A stretch of 64,000 nucleotides of DNA from NCBI RefSeq assembly GCF_038900055.1, contig NZ_JBBMQM010000001.1:1-64000 (forward strand). Direction: 5' to 3'. Positions 54,662-62,849 of the stretch are shown here, piece after piece. This DNA is from Henriciella sp. AS95. GTDB taxonomy: Bacteria > Pseudomonadota > Alphaproteobacteria > Caulobacterales > Hyphomonadaceae. The translations under genes and the position numbers were made by a program. The stretch's first letter is position 1; every line of letters starts with the position of its first letter. The notes below the pieces were generated by a model. The model did not search any database, was not told where the DNA came from, and was given only the letters and a program-made list of their open reading frames with translations.

Positions 54662-55201
54662 GTGATCCGTTTCAATACCTCCTCTTCGGGCCGCCGCATT
54701 GCCGGTGACATAAGGGCGTCGACAATGGTCGAGTTCGCCCTGATCGTCCCGATATTCCTGATCATGGTTCTCGGTACGATTGAATTTTCGATCTACGTCT
54801 TCAAGCGAAACTTCGTCAAACACGTTCTGTATGAGATGGCGCGCGACATCCAGACCGGCGAAATCCAGACAGCAGACGATCCTGAAACGGCGTTCAATGA
54901 CCTTGTCTGTGCCAACAGCTCCATATTGTTCAGCTGCAATGATCTTTATTTCGACGTTCGCTCATTCAAGGAATTGAAGGACGCAAAGCTTCCGGATGCC
55001 GCGTTCAATGGCAGCACGCCAGCCAACTTTGTCTTCAAGCCCGGCAAGTCAGAAGAGATCACCGTGATGCGAGTGGCGACGCCCTATCACTTCGTGACGC
55101 CGTTCATGCAGGACATCTTCCAGCCGTCCGGTGAGCCGATGATCCTGATCGGGTTCACCATGGGCAAGAACGAACCGTTCGGGTGTGTCAAGAAATGCTG
55201 A
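54662..55201 (+). CDS. TadE-like pilus assembly protein
   Basis: 179-residue pseudopilin of the Tad (Flp pilus) system. The N-terminal region is short and basic, then STMVEFALIVPIFLIMVLGTIEFSIYVF near residues 20-47 forms the TadE-type membrane helix with the conserved Glu following the prepilin-like cleavage region. Two Cys pairs occur in the C-terminal half. GTG start. The stop overlaps the next start by several bases. No tad ATPase or secretin is in the window. Confidence 0.85.
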   Translation: MIRFNTSSSGRRIAGDIRASTMVEFALIVPIFLIMVLGTIEFSIYVFKRNFVKHVLYEMARDIQTGEIQTADDPETAFNDLVCANSSILFSCNDLYFDVRSFKELKDAKLPDAAFNGSTPANFVFKPGKSEEITVMRVATPYHFVTPFMQDIFQPSGEPMILIGFTMGKNEPFGCVKKC

Positions 55202-55779
55202 CGCGCCTTCGACACTTGCTGCGTGACACGTCTGGCCTCGCGGCGCTGGAGTTCGCGCTGATCGCCGGGCCGCTGGCGCTGATGATGCTCGCGATCTTCG
55301 ACATCACCTTCCGGTTTCAGGCGGCCGACGAGTTCGAGCGCTACCTCTACCAGTTTGGCGATCTTCTCTCTCGGGATGACGACCTCAGCGAAGATGATCT
55401 GGACACCATTTACGAAGCTGCCGACCAGATGATGCAGCAGGTCAATGTCGAAGAAGGTGCCCTGGACATCGCGATCGCCAGCATTGGCTTCCAGCAGAAT
55501 GGAGACCCGGTCAAGCTGTGGCAGCGCTGGCGCGGCGGGCTTCCTGGCGAGGTTGATGTTGAGGCAGCCCGTGGGCTGGCCGCTCCGGGCGAAAGTGTGA
55601 TCCAGGTCAGCGCCACGCTGCGCTACACCTCGGCGATCACCGTCCTCTCAGGCGGCGATGACCTCAGCGAGCAAGGCGTGCTCTACTTCAAGCCTCGCAC
55701 GACCCGCGCGATCGCTTTTGAAGGCAAGATCCATGACGCCGGCATTTCCTGGGACGGCTATACGGCAGGTGGCAGCTGA
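55195..55779 (+). CDS. Second TadE-like pilus protein
   Basis: 194 residues, with LLRDTSGLAALEFALIAGPLALMMLAIFDI as the TadE helix near residue 8-37 (given by position; conserved Glu at about residue 20). The rest is mixed alpha/beta and acidic (SRDDDLSEDDLDT). ATG at 55195 lies within the last codons of the preceding gene, indicating coupling. The stop shares ATGA with the next gene. Probably a TadF-like partner of the preceding protein. Confidence 0.83.
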   Translation: MLTRLRHLLRDTSGLAALEFALIAGPLALMMLAIFDITFRFQAADEFERYLYQFGDLLSRDDDLSEDDLDTIYEAADQMMQQVNVEEGALDIAIASIGFQQNGDPVKLWQRWRGGLPGEVDVEAARGLAAPGESVIQVSATLRYTSAITVLSGGDDLSEQGVLYFKPRTTRAIAFEGKIHDAGISWDGYTAGGS

Positions 55780-57320
55780 TGATTGGTTTTATCCGTGACT
55801 GGCTGAGGGCTCGCAGCGGGGCCATAGCGATGAACTTCGCGCTCATGGTGATCCCACTCATCGCGTGTGTCGGGCTCGCGGTCGATGGCTCGCGCATGTA
55901 CCTCGTGAAGTACAACTTCCAGGGCGCGCTCGATTCGGCAGCGCTGGCCGTCGGCACGACCTATGGCTCGCAACAGGAACTTAACGACCTTGCGCAGCTC
56001 TATGTCAGCCGAAACTTCGACATGCCCGGCGTGACCGTTGAGTCCGTCTCCGTCACGAGTTCGGCAGAAAAAGTGTTCCTGACGGGCACGGTGAAGATGA
56101 ATACCTTCTTCATCCAGATCGTGGCGGGTGACCAGGTGATGGTCTCTGCCGAGACCGATGTGAAGCGCGCCGGCGGCGGGATCATGGTCTCGCTTGTTCT
56201 CGACAATACAGGATCGATGTGGGGCTCTATGGGCGGTGGCAAGAACCGTATCGAGGCGCTGCGCTCTGCATCGCTCAGCCTGACCAAATCCCTCTTCGAC
56301 AGCGAAGACGCCGAGGACGAAGTGCGTATGGCCGTCGTCCCTTATGCGTCGATGGTCAATCCGGGCGATGCGGCACCCGGCATCATCAATCCGCTCGACC
56401 TTGCCGCGTTCAAGCTGCAGGATCCCCAGAACCGCACCGGCGTGGCGGAGCCCCTGCTGCAGACATTCCACTATGACCCCAAAGACAAGACCCAGTGGAA
56501 GGGCTGCGTGCTGGAGCGTGGCGGCGACGATTCCATTGCCGACACGCCCCCCAGTTTCGGCAAAAAGTGGACACCCATGCTGTGGCCGATCTACAATGAC
56601 AACCAGTACGAGGTTCACGACAATGGCTTCGTCATCGGAACCATCAAGCCGGGCAGCGTCGATCCTGGCGGCAACAGGAACTCGAACTCATTCTCTGGCC
56701 CGAATGTCGGTTGCCCGACCCCCATCCTCCCGCTCACAGGCAAGAAAAAGGATGTGGAAGACGCCCTCAAGGATATGACCGCCTGGAACCGCGGCGGTAC
56801 GCTGTCCGACATCGGAATGGCCTGGGGCATCCGTACCCTGTCGCCTGGCGTGCCTTTCGACGAATCCAGCAAGATCGTCGACAAGAAGACCGGCGAGGTC
56901 ATCTGGAATTCGCCGCGCTGGCGCCGCGCGATCGTTCTGATGACGGACGGCGACAACTCCATCTACAATGCGGGCAATGATGGCTCGCGCGTGAAGAAGG
57001 GGTCTGAGAAATCCGACATAACCGGCTATGGCCGCCTGGGCGAAACTCAGATGAATGACCTCTTCAACACCACCAATTCGTCAAACGTGGCGAAGAAGAT
57101 CGACAATCGCGTCACGCAGCTGTGCAATGAGGCGAAAGCGATGAACATCATCGTCTATACGGTCGTCCTGTCCAATTCAGCCGATTCGGGAACGCGGGCG
57201 ATATTCCAGAACTGTGCGACGGACAAAGGCAAATACTGGTATGCGCCCTCTTCTGATGCGCTGGATGACGCTTTCGGATCGATCGGCTCCGACCTCAACA
57301 AGCTGCGCATTACGCGCTAG
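55779..57320 (+). CDS. TadG-like protein with von Willebrand factor A domain
   Basis: 513 residues. The N-terminus has a TadE-like helix (GAIAMNFALMVIPLIACVGLAVDG near residue 14-37, abbreviated by position) followed by a periplasmic vWA domain with the metal-site motif LVLDNTGSMWG near residue 140 and a later AIVLMTDGDNS near residue 388. TadG anchors or shapes Flp pili. It starts inside the previous stop (ATGA) and completes a three-gene operon. Confidence 0.87.
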   Translation: MIGFIRDWLRARSGAIAMNFALMVIPLIACVGLAVDGSRMYLVKYNFQGALDSAALAVGTTYGSQQELNDLAQLYVSRNFDMPGVTVESVSVTSSAEKVFLTGTVKMNTFFIQIVAGDQVMVSAETDVKRAGGGIMVSLVLDNTGSMWGSMGGGKNRIEALRSASLSLTKSLFDSEDAEDEVRMAVVPYASMVNPGDAAPGIINPLDLAAFKLQDPQNRTGVAEPLLQTFHYDPKDKTQWKGCVLERGGDDSIADTPPSFGKKWTPMLWPIYNDNQYEVHDNGFVIGTIKPGSVDPGGNRNSNSFSGPNVGCPTPILPLTGKKKDVEDALKDMTAWNRGGTLSDIGMAWGIRTLSPGVPFDESSKIVDKKTGEVIWNSPRWRRAIVLMTDGDNSIYNAGNDGSRVKKGSEKSDITGYGRLGETQMNDLFNTTNSSNVAKKIDNRVTQLCNEAKAMNIIVYTVVLSNSADSGTRAIFQNCATDKGKYWYAPSSDALDDAFGSIGSDLNKLRITR

Positions 57321-57404
57321 GGCCGAGCCATTTGCGTCAGCACCCGCGGCCGCAGAGTCTGGCGACATGCGGCGGGCGGGTCTGAATTCGGGATGGGCAC
57401 AGCG

Positions 57405-57785
57405 CTAACCGGAGTCGATGAAAGCGGGTTCGAGAGCGGCCGGAAAACAGGCCGATTGTGGGCCGATTTCCAGCCAATGCCCGGCCGCTGGCGCACTGAA
57501 GCGCGCAAAACCGGCTGAGCCGGCATCGAGGTCTTGCCCGAGCCAGGGGGCCCGGCGCGCGTAAAGCGTCCAGTCGGTCTCGGACGGCGTATCGGCCGGC
57601 ATCGCCCATTTGATGTGGATGCGGCCCTTAATAGTGACGCCGATACCGACCATGCCGCCCTGCGGATTGGCCTCGCGATAGGCGCGAACGAGGCGGCCAA
57701 CCCGCAGCACATCCCAGAGTAAGACCGGCCAGTAACAGGCCGGAAGCTTCGCAAGAATGGAGAGGATCCACGCACGGTCGAACAT
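57405..57785 (-). CDS. Hypothetical protein
   Basis: 126 residues, with an N-terminal hydrophobic stretch (WILSILAKLPACYWPVLLWDVL) and a C-terminal part with a beta-like pattern (GIGVTIKGRIHIKWAMPAD). ATG start without a clear ribosome site. I do not recognise the family. Codon use and the frame's length on this strand suggest a real gene, but with modest certainty. Confidence 0.5.
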   Translation of the reverse strand: MFDRAWILSILAKLPACYWPVLLWDVLRVGRLVRAYREANPQGGMVGIGVTIKGRIHIKWAMPADTPSETDWTLYARRAPWLGQDLDAGSAGFARFSAPAAGHWLEIGPQSACFPAALEPAFIDSG

Positions 57786-57864
57786 GCGGGAAGTAAAGCA
57801 TGGGACGCGAGGGGGTTGGATATTTCGGCACGTTTCCCCGCTATGACGGCCCCAAACCCTGCGC

Positions 57865-58632
57865 TTACCGGTCGCGATAGGGCTCCAGTTCGGTCAGGTC
57901 CAGCGTGTAGGCGGCATCACCGACGGCGTTCTGATTCTTCTCTGTGAGGATGGTACCTTCAAGCCAGTAAGGCGACCAGATATCGCCGATCTTCACCGCA
58001 GGATCAGCCCTGACAAAGATCACCTGGTTCGGTGGCGGCGGCGGTGTGTGGATGCAGGCCCCCATATAGGGCACGAGCAGGAATTCCGTGTGTTTGCGGC
58101 TCTCATCGAAATCGAAAGGAACGATGTAGCCGGGGATACGAATGAATTCGCCATCGAGATCATCAACCACATCGAAGGTGCCGAGCTGGGGCATGTAGTC
58201 CATGTCGGAGCCTTCCGCGATCTCGCCAAAAGGCTGCGCATCCATGAGGGAGGTCGATTGGGCCGCGTAGCGCTTCTCCAGCATCTCATAAAATTCGGCC
58301 TGCTGGCGGGCGAGTTCGGCCTCGGCGCCTTCGGGCAGAAGGTCTTCCCAGACCAGACGGAGCGGTTCGCCCTCCTTGACGCCCCAATATTTGCGCATGG
58401 AGCTTTCGGCGGCTGGCGCATCGTCTGATGCCTGCGTCTCACTGTTGGCCGTTTCCTGCGTGGCAGCCTCTGGTTTTTCGAAGCCTACGTTCTCGCGGCC
58501 GTCCGGTATGGGCGGCGGTTTGGTAACGCGGTTTGCCGGCGCTTCGGCGGCTGGCAAGGCACGATCACCGCAGCCTGCACTGGTGATCACCAGCAGTGCC
58601 GCAAGGCATCGTCCGGCCATGCGGCGCATCAT
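57865..58632 (-). CDS. DUF3299 domain lipoprotein
   Basis: 255 residues. Signal peptide with lipobox TSAGCG at about residue 17-22. A low-complexity linker rich in Pro, Ala and Glu (residues 25-80) leads to the DUF3299 domain with LVWEDLLPEGAEAELARQ, IRIPGYIVPFDFDE near residue 160, and LVPYMGACIHTPPPPPNQVI near 185, the last a hallmark of the family and a candidate metal site with Cys and His. DUF3299 proteins occur in zinc-responsive operons of other bacteria. Here a Zur-type box lies 90 bases upstream, supporting a zinc role. Confidence 0.85.
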   Translation of the reverse strand: MMRRMAGRCLAALLVITSAGCGDRALPAAEAPANRVTKPPPIPDGRENVGFEKPEAATQETANSETQASDDAPAAESSMRKYWGVKEGEPLRLVWEDLLPEGAEAELARQQAEFYEMLEKRYAAQSTSLMDAQPFGEIAEGSDMDYMPQLGTFDVVDDLDGEFIRIPGYIVPFDFDESRKHTEFLLVPYMGACIHTPPPPPNQVIFVRADPAVKIGDIWSPYWLEGTILTEKNQNAVGDAAYTLDLTELEPYRDR

Positions 58633-58721
58633 GAAAGGCGCATCACTTGAGGACGACAGCCTGTTTTATCTGCCATTTACAAAACACCTCTTGCCAAGCC
58701 CACACGCCCTTAATACATGGC

Positions 58722-58734
58722 GTTATAATATAAC
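58722..58734. promoter_or_regulatory. Zur box between the divergent DUF3299 and MerC genes
   Basis: GTTATA, a single A, and TATAAC form a perfect palindrome that matches the core of the zinc uptake regulator site (TGTTATANTATAACA). It lies between two divergent genes, 90 bases from one start codon and 87 from the other, in an AT-rich stretch likely to hold both promoters. Zur would repress both genes when zinc is plentiful. Confidence 0.8.
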
Positions 58735-58820
58735 ACAAATGGGAAATTTTTCATGCTGTCGAACCGACTGCCGCAGCGGCCTCTACCATCGCGACATACC
58801 GCCATACCGGAGCGGCTGTG

Positions 58821-59207
58821 ATGTCCAGCCGAGCCATGACCGCGCGGGCAATTGATGCGTCTGCGATAACCCTATCCGGCCTTTGCATGATCCACTGCCT
58901 CGCGCTGCCACTGCTCGCGGCCATGCTGCCGCTGGCGGGGGCCTGGGCGCAAGCCGAGTGGGTGCACAAGGCCTTCGTGCTCATCGCCTTGCCGCTCTCT
59001 GGCTTTGCAATTGTCCGTGGCAGCCGTTCACATGCCGGGGCGGGATTTATTCTGCTGGCTGTGACGGGTCTTACCCTGTTGCTCGCAGCCGCCTTTCTCG
59101 AACCCCTTCATGAGGTCGAGACACCGGTGACCGTCACAGGCGCGCTCATGCTTGCCAGCGCCCATATCTGGCGCTGGTCGCGCCACCGCAAAAGGCGTCA
59201 CGCATGA
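58821..59207 (+). CDS. MerC domain membrane protein
   Basis: 128 residues with four hydrophobic segments. The MerC motif with paired cysteines is LCMIHCLALPLLAAMLP near residue 20-37, with CMIHC as the metal-binding pair. ATG at 58821 follows a GTG one codon upstream. MerC was named for mercury uptake, but homologues near zinc genes may move zinc or another divalent metal. It shares a Zur box with the DUF3299 gene. Confidence 0.83.
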   Translation: MSSRAMTARAIDASAITLSGLCMIHCLALPLLAAMLPLAGAWAQAEWVHKAFVLIALPLSGFAIVRGSRSHAGAGFILLAVTGLTLLLAAAFLEPLHEVETPVTVTGALMLASAHIWRWSRHRKRRHA

Positions 59208-59313
59208 TTTGACCGGCCGGCGCGATGTCCGGTTCGCCTGCAAGGCCGCGCGGATGGCGTCTGCGAAGTGGGAGAGTTCGCGCCCATTCCCGTCGTCACG
59301 ATGGGATCTTCCC

Positions 59314-59763
59314 TTAGGGCGGATTGCCGTCCCAGTCGATGATCCAGTCGATCTGGTCTTCCTCGAAGACGGTGTCTTCGCTGACCGTCTGGCCCATGAT
59401 GGAGTGACCGTCCTTGTGGACGCGGTCCCGGTCGCCGCTGATCAGGTGGTGCCAGTCTGGCAGGCCTCGGCCCTCATGCAGGCGGCGATAGGCGCAGCTC
59501 TGCGGCATCCATTTCAGCTCGGAAACTGATTTCGGGGTGAGGATCACGCAATCGGGCACGATGGATTTGCGGTTCTCATAGTCGGCGCAGCGGCAGAGAT
59601 CGGCGTCCAGGAGGCGGCAATGAAGGCGCGTATAGGCGATGTCGCCGCTATCCTCGTCCTCAAGCTTTAGCAGGCAGCATTTCGCGCAGCCATCACAGAC
59701 AGACTCCCACTCTTCAGGGGTCATCTCTGCCAGCGATTTTGTTTTCCAGAAAGGCTCGCTCAT
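59314..59763 (-). CDS. YcgN family cysteine cluster protein (UPF0260)
   Basis: 149 residues with a dense Cys pattern: VCDGCAKCCLLKLED near residue 22, LHCRLLD, LCRCADYENR and VPDCVIL. This is the UPF0260 signature and suggests a zinc or iron-sulfur site; the function is unknown. It is followed on the same strand by no close gene, and preceded by the tandem GNAT genes. Confidence 0.92.
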   Translation of the reverse strand: MSEPFWKTKSLAEMTPEEWESVCDGCAKCCLLKLEDEDSGDIAYTRLHCRLLDADLCRCADYENRKSIVPDCVILTPKSVSELKWMPQSCAYRRLHEGRGLPDWHHLISGDRDRVHKDGHSIMGQTVSEDTVFEEDQIDWIIDWDGNPP

Positions 59764-59778
59764 GCGGGCCGGTATGCC

Positions 59779-60054
59779 TCAGGCGAGGACGTCGTGCCAG
59801 TCCTTATGGCGCTGAAGCTGCAAGCGCGCAAAGCCGCAGACAGGCTGCAGGCGGAAGTCTTCCTTGCGGGCTTTCTCGACAAGCTTACCGACAAGTTTCG
59901 TGCCGAGGCCGCGCCCGCCCAGCGATGAGGGCACGCCGACGAAATCGACGCGCATCACGTCCTTGCTGGCCCAGCCATAGCGAATTTCGAGCTCCTCGCC
60001 GTCGACGTCTGCGGTCAGGCGGTGGCCACTGTCTTTCAGTGTAAGGTCTGTCAT
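59779..60054 (-). CDS. Small GNAT family N-acetyltransferase (downstream copy)
   Basis: 91-residue Yjdj/NAT_SF-type acetyltransferase. VDFVGVPSSLGGRGLGTKLVGKLVEKARK near residues 36-64 is the acetyl-CoA loop block (G-G-x-G-x-G-x-x-L-V), and the end AFARLQLQRHKDWHDVLA type motif carries the family's C-terminal H-x-x-W-x-D-V-L. ATG overlaps the upstream gene's stop by four bases (ATGA). It is closely related to that gene, a probable tandem duplication. Confidence 0.83.
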   Translation of the reverse strand: MTDLTLKDSGHRLTADVDGEELEIRYGWASKDVMRVDFVGVPSSLGGRGLGTKLVGKLVEKARKEDFRLQPVCGFARLQLQRHKDWHDVLA

Positions 60055-60329
60055 TTCAGCACGTCCTGCCATTCAGGGTGTTTTTCGATCTGGGCTTTTG
60101 CATAGGTGCACAGCGGCACGATTTTCTTGCCTGCCTTGCGCGCATCCTCGACGCCGCGCTCCACGAGCAGTTTGCCGATGCCCTGGCCGCCCAGCGCGTC
60201 GGGCACGCCGGTATGATCGATGATGATGATACCGTCGCCAGCTTTGGAATAGGTCATTTCGGCTTCGCGGCCGTCGATGCGGATAAAATACCGCCCGCCA
60301 GATTCGGTCTCTTCATGCTCGATATTCAT
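60051..60329 (-). CDS. Small GNAT family N-acetyltransferase (upstream copy)
   Basis: 92-residue small GNAT protein. IIIIDHTGVPDALGGQGIGKLLVERGVE near residues 33-60 carries the acetyl-CoA loop, and the C-terminus ends KHPEWQDVLK. ATG at 60329 is preferred over a GTG at 60338. It is the first of a coupled pair with a homologous second copy, both on the minus strand. Target unknown. Confidence 0.83.
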   Translation of the reverse strand: MNIEHEETESGGRYFIRIDGREAEMTYSKAGDGIIIIDHTGVPDALGGQGIGKLLVERGVEDARKAGKKIVPLCTYAKAQIEKHPEWQDVLK

Positions 60330-60463
60330 AGGGCTCACATCATGCTCGCTCGACTGTTGCAGCTGAGATGACGGCGCGGGTGTGATTATTCAAGCCGCCA
60401 CAACGCAAAGCAGGGCGGGTGCGGCCAACAGCCTCCCAACCCTGCCCGGTCTATTCAGACGGC

Positions 60464-60646
60464 CTAGTCTTTGTCGTCGTCTTTCAGCTTGTCCTTGGCT
60501 TTGCCGACCATTTCCTGGCCTTTGCCTTCGACCTGCTTGGCCTTGCCTTCGGCTTCGAGTTCGCGGTTGTCGGTAGCGACGCCAGCGACTTCTTTGACTT
60601 TGCCTTCGGCCTGTTTGGCCGCGCCTTTTACTTGGTCCTTGCCCAT
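60464..60646 (-). CDS. CsbD family stress protein
   Basis: 60 residues, highly charged and helical, with a repeating pattern of Lys, Glu and Ala: KDQVKGAAKQAEGKVKEVAG and GKAKQVEGKGQEMVGKAKD. It matches CsbD, a general stress protein of unknown function. AAGGAGC lies eight bases upstream of the ATG. A promoter of the EcfG class precedes it. Confidence 0.9.
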   Translation of the reverse strand: MGKDQVKGAAKQAEGKVKEVAGVATDNRELEAEGKAKQVEGKGQEMVGKAKDKLKDDDKD

Positions 60647-60687
60647 TCTGAGCTCCTTTCAGGGTTGTTTTCCAGTCCCACATAAGA

Positions 60688-60713
60688 AACCCCTGCGCGG
60701 GGGCACATGTTCC
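60688..60713 (-). promoter_or_regulatory. EcfG-type general stress promoter for csbD
   Basis: Read on the minus strand, GGAAC (60713-60709) and GGTT (60691-60688) are separated by 17 bases. The alphaproteobacterial EcfG/SigT consensus is GGAAC-N17-CGTT, so only one base differs. The start codon is 42 bases further downstream. A GC-rich inverted repeat (CCCC with GGGG) overlaps the spacer. Confidence 0.6.
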
Positions 60714-60751
60714 GGCACTCGCAAAATATAATCTTCGTGCTAGCAGGACGT

Positions 60752-62575
60752 ATGAGCCGCCTGCCGCCCCGCCCTGACCTCAGCTGGAAGGAAGATGGAA
60801 CGCCCGTCGATGAGCGCGTGGGCGACGTTTATTTCTCGCGGCATAACGGGCTGGAGGAAGCGCGGACCGTCTTCATGCAGGGCTGCGGCCTGCCGGAGCG
60901 GTGGGCCGGGCGCGACACGTTCACCATTGCAGAGCTTGGCTTTGGAACGGGGCTGAACTTCCTGGCGGTCTGGGAGCGCTGGCGGCGAACGAGAGCGCCG
61001 GGGCAATGGCTGCATTTCGTCTCGTTTGAAGGCTATTTGCTGGATGCGGGTGATGCTGCGCGAGCGCTTGGCGCCTGGCCGGAACTTGAAGACCTGCCAG
61101 GCAAGCTGGCGGATGCGTGGCCGGACCGGGCGAGCGGCGTACAGCGGATGGTCTGGCCGGATGAGCGGCTGACACTGATGCTTCATGTCGGCGAGATTTC
61201 GCAAACGCTGCCTGAGAGCCGGTTCAAGGCCGATGCCTGGTTCCTGGACGGATTTTCGCCTGCAAAGAATGACGCGATGTGGGCCGAGAGCCTGTGGCCG
61301 CTCGTGCATGCGCGCTCCGCAGAGGGCGCCAAGCTTGGGACGTTTACCGTGGCCGGCGCCGTGAGGCGGGGCTTGGCGGCGGCGGGCTTCGAGGTCGAGA
61401 AGGCGCCGGGCTTTGGTTTCAAGCGCGAGCGGCTGGAGGTGCGTTTTTCGGGAGGCGACACCCGGCCTGCGGACATTTACGGCCTTCGCGGCCCTGCCCA
61501 ACGGCCCCGCAAGGTGCGCGTCGTCGGGGCTGGTATCGCGGGGGCGTCTGCGGCGCGCGTCCTGGCTGATCGCGGACTGGAAGTGGAAGTCATAGACGCG
61601 GCCGGGCCGGCCAGCGCAGCAAGCGGTAACCCGCTGGCGCTTGTCATGCCGCGCCTCGACGCCGGTGACACGGTTCAGGCGCGCCTGCTGATTGATGCCT
61701 ATCTGGCGGCGCGGCGGTTCTATTCAGGCCGCCCCGGCGTCATCATGACGGAGGTGGCGCACCGCCCGAAGGATGCGCGCGAAGGCGAGCGGTTTGAAAA
61801 GCTGCTCGCCGATCCGCCGCTTGGGCTTGAGAATCTCGAGGCGACGAGCGGCGGCGTGCTGCACAAGGGCGCGATGATCCTTGAGCCGGTCAAGCTGATC
61901 GATAGCCTGCTAGACGGCATCAAGGTCGAGACCGGGCGCGCGCTTTCACCAGACGATCTGGTAGACGGCGTCCCCACTCTTCTCGCAACCGGCCAGGCGA
62001 TCACCGAGTGGCTGGCGTGGCTAAAGATTGCGGGGCGCCAGGGACAGGTCGAGTTCACGACAGGCAGCGCGTCGACCCCGCCATCAGCGATTGCGAGCGG
62101 GCATTATGCGCTGACACACGGAACGGACCGTCTCTGGGGCGCAACGTTTGAGGCCTGGGAGGGCGGCGTGGTCACTGAGACCGAACAAGCGCGCGCCCAG
62201 AACATGGCGGCCCTTGAGACGCTCGATCCGTACTGGCGTCAGGATGCAAGGAAGCAGTCGATCAAGAGCCGCGCCGGCATTCGCGCAACAACGCCGGACC
62301 GGTTGCCCCTGATCGGCGCTGTGCCGGATTTTGAGGCGGCGCGAGAGGTGTTTGACGGGGTGCGGCACGGGCAGGTGATTGAGGCGGATGCGCCTCTGGT
62401 GCCGGGGCTCTATCTTGCGGGAGGGTTTGGCTCTCGAGGCTTTACCTGGGGGCCGTGGGCGGGTGAAATTCTCGCGGCGCAGCTCCTCTCAGAGCCTGCG
62501 CCTGCAAGTGTTGGGGCGCTTCAGGCCGTTTCACCCATGCGGCAGATCCTGCGCGACCTGAAGCGAAGCGGCTGA
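60752..62575 (+). CDS. mnmC: Bifunctional tRNA mnm5s2U methyltransferase/FAD oxidoreductase
   Basis: 607-residue MnmC that completes 5-methylaminomethyl-2-thiouridine at the wobble position of several tRNAs. The N-terminal MnmD methyltransferase has IAELGFGTGLNFLAVWERW near residue 60 and AWFLDGFSPAKNDAMW near 160. The C-terminal FAD domain starts near 250 with VRVVGAGIAGASAARVLADRG, and ends with LAGGFGSRGFTWGPWAGEI. ATG at 60752 has AGGA upstream. It is divergent from csbD. Confidence 0.93.
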   Translation: MSRLPPRPDLSWKEDGTPVDERVGDVYFSRHNGLEEARTVFMQGCGLPERWAGRDTFTIAELGFGTGLNFLAVWERWRRTRAPGQWLHFVSFEGYLLDAGDAARALGAWPELEDLPGKLADAWPDRASGVQRMVWPDERLTLMLHVGEISQTLPESRFKADAWFLDGFSPAKNDAMWAESLWPLVHARSAEGAKLGTFTVAGAVRRGLAAAGFEVEKAPGFGFKRERLEVRFSGGDTRPADIYGLRGPAQRPRKVRVVGAGIAGASAARVLADRGLEVEVIDAAGPASAASGNPLALVMPRLDAGDTVQARLLIDAYLAARRFYSGRPGVIMTEVAHRPKDAREGERFEKLLADPPLGLENLEATSGGVLHKGAMILEPVKLIDSLLDGIKVETGRALSPDDLVDGVPTLLATGQAITEWLAWLKIAGRQGQVEFTTGSASTPPSAIASGHYALTHGTDRLWGATFEAWEGGVVTETEQARAQNMAALETLDPYWRQDARKQSIKSRAGIRATTPDRLPLIGAVPDFEAAREVFDGVRHGQVIEADAPLVPGLYLAGGFGSRGFTWGPWAGEILAAQLLSEPAPASVGALQAVSPMRQILRDLKRSG

Positions 62576-62845
62576 TCAGGTCGCCGCGGCGAAGACCAGG
62601 TGAACGCCCTGCTCCATCGAAGCCTTGAGCGTCATCTGAACGCCGCCGGCCTCAATATGCACGCCGCCTGCGAAACTGATGACGGTGGCGGCGACCAGCA
62701 GAACGATCGCGGCCATACATGCGATCCAACCGCTGGTCTGTAAGTTGCTGGACATTTTGGTTTTCCCCTTGACTGGAAAGTTGATGATCTCGGCCTCTGG
62801 CCTCTGGGTTTGCTCGACTGGCAAAGGAAGGATGAGCGCCGACAT
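62576..62845 (-). CDS. Small membrane protein downstream of pspC
   Basis: Up to 89 residues with one hydrophobic segment (ACMAAIVLLVAATVISFAGGVHI near residues 42-64). The frame starts four bases after the pspC stop, but ATG at 62755 is preceded by AGGGGA at seven bases and may be the true start, giving about 59 residues. No family recognised. Position makes it the last gene of the psp operon. Confidence 0.55.
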   Translation of the reverse strand: MSALILPLPVEQTQRPEAEIINFPVKGKTKMSSNLQTSGWIACMAAIVLLVAATVISFAGGVHIEAGGVQMTLKASMEQGVHLVFAAAT

Positions 62846-62849
62846 CGGT

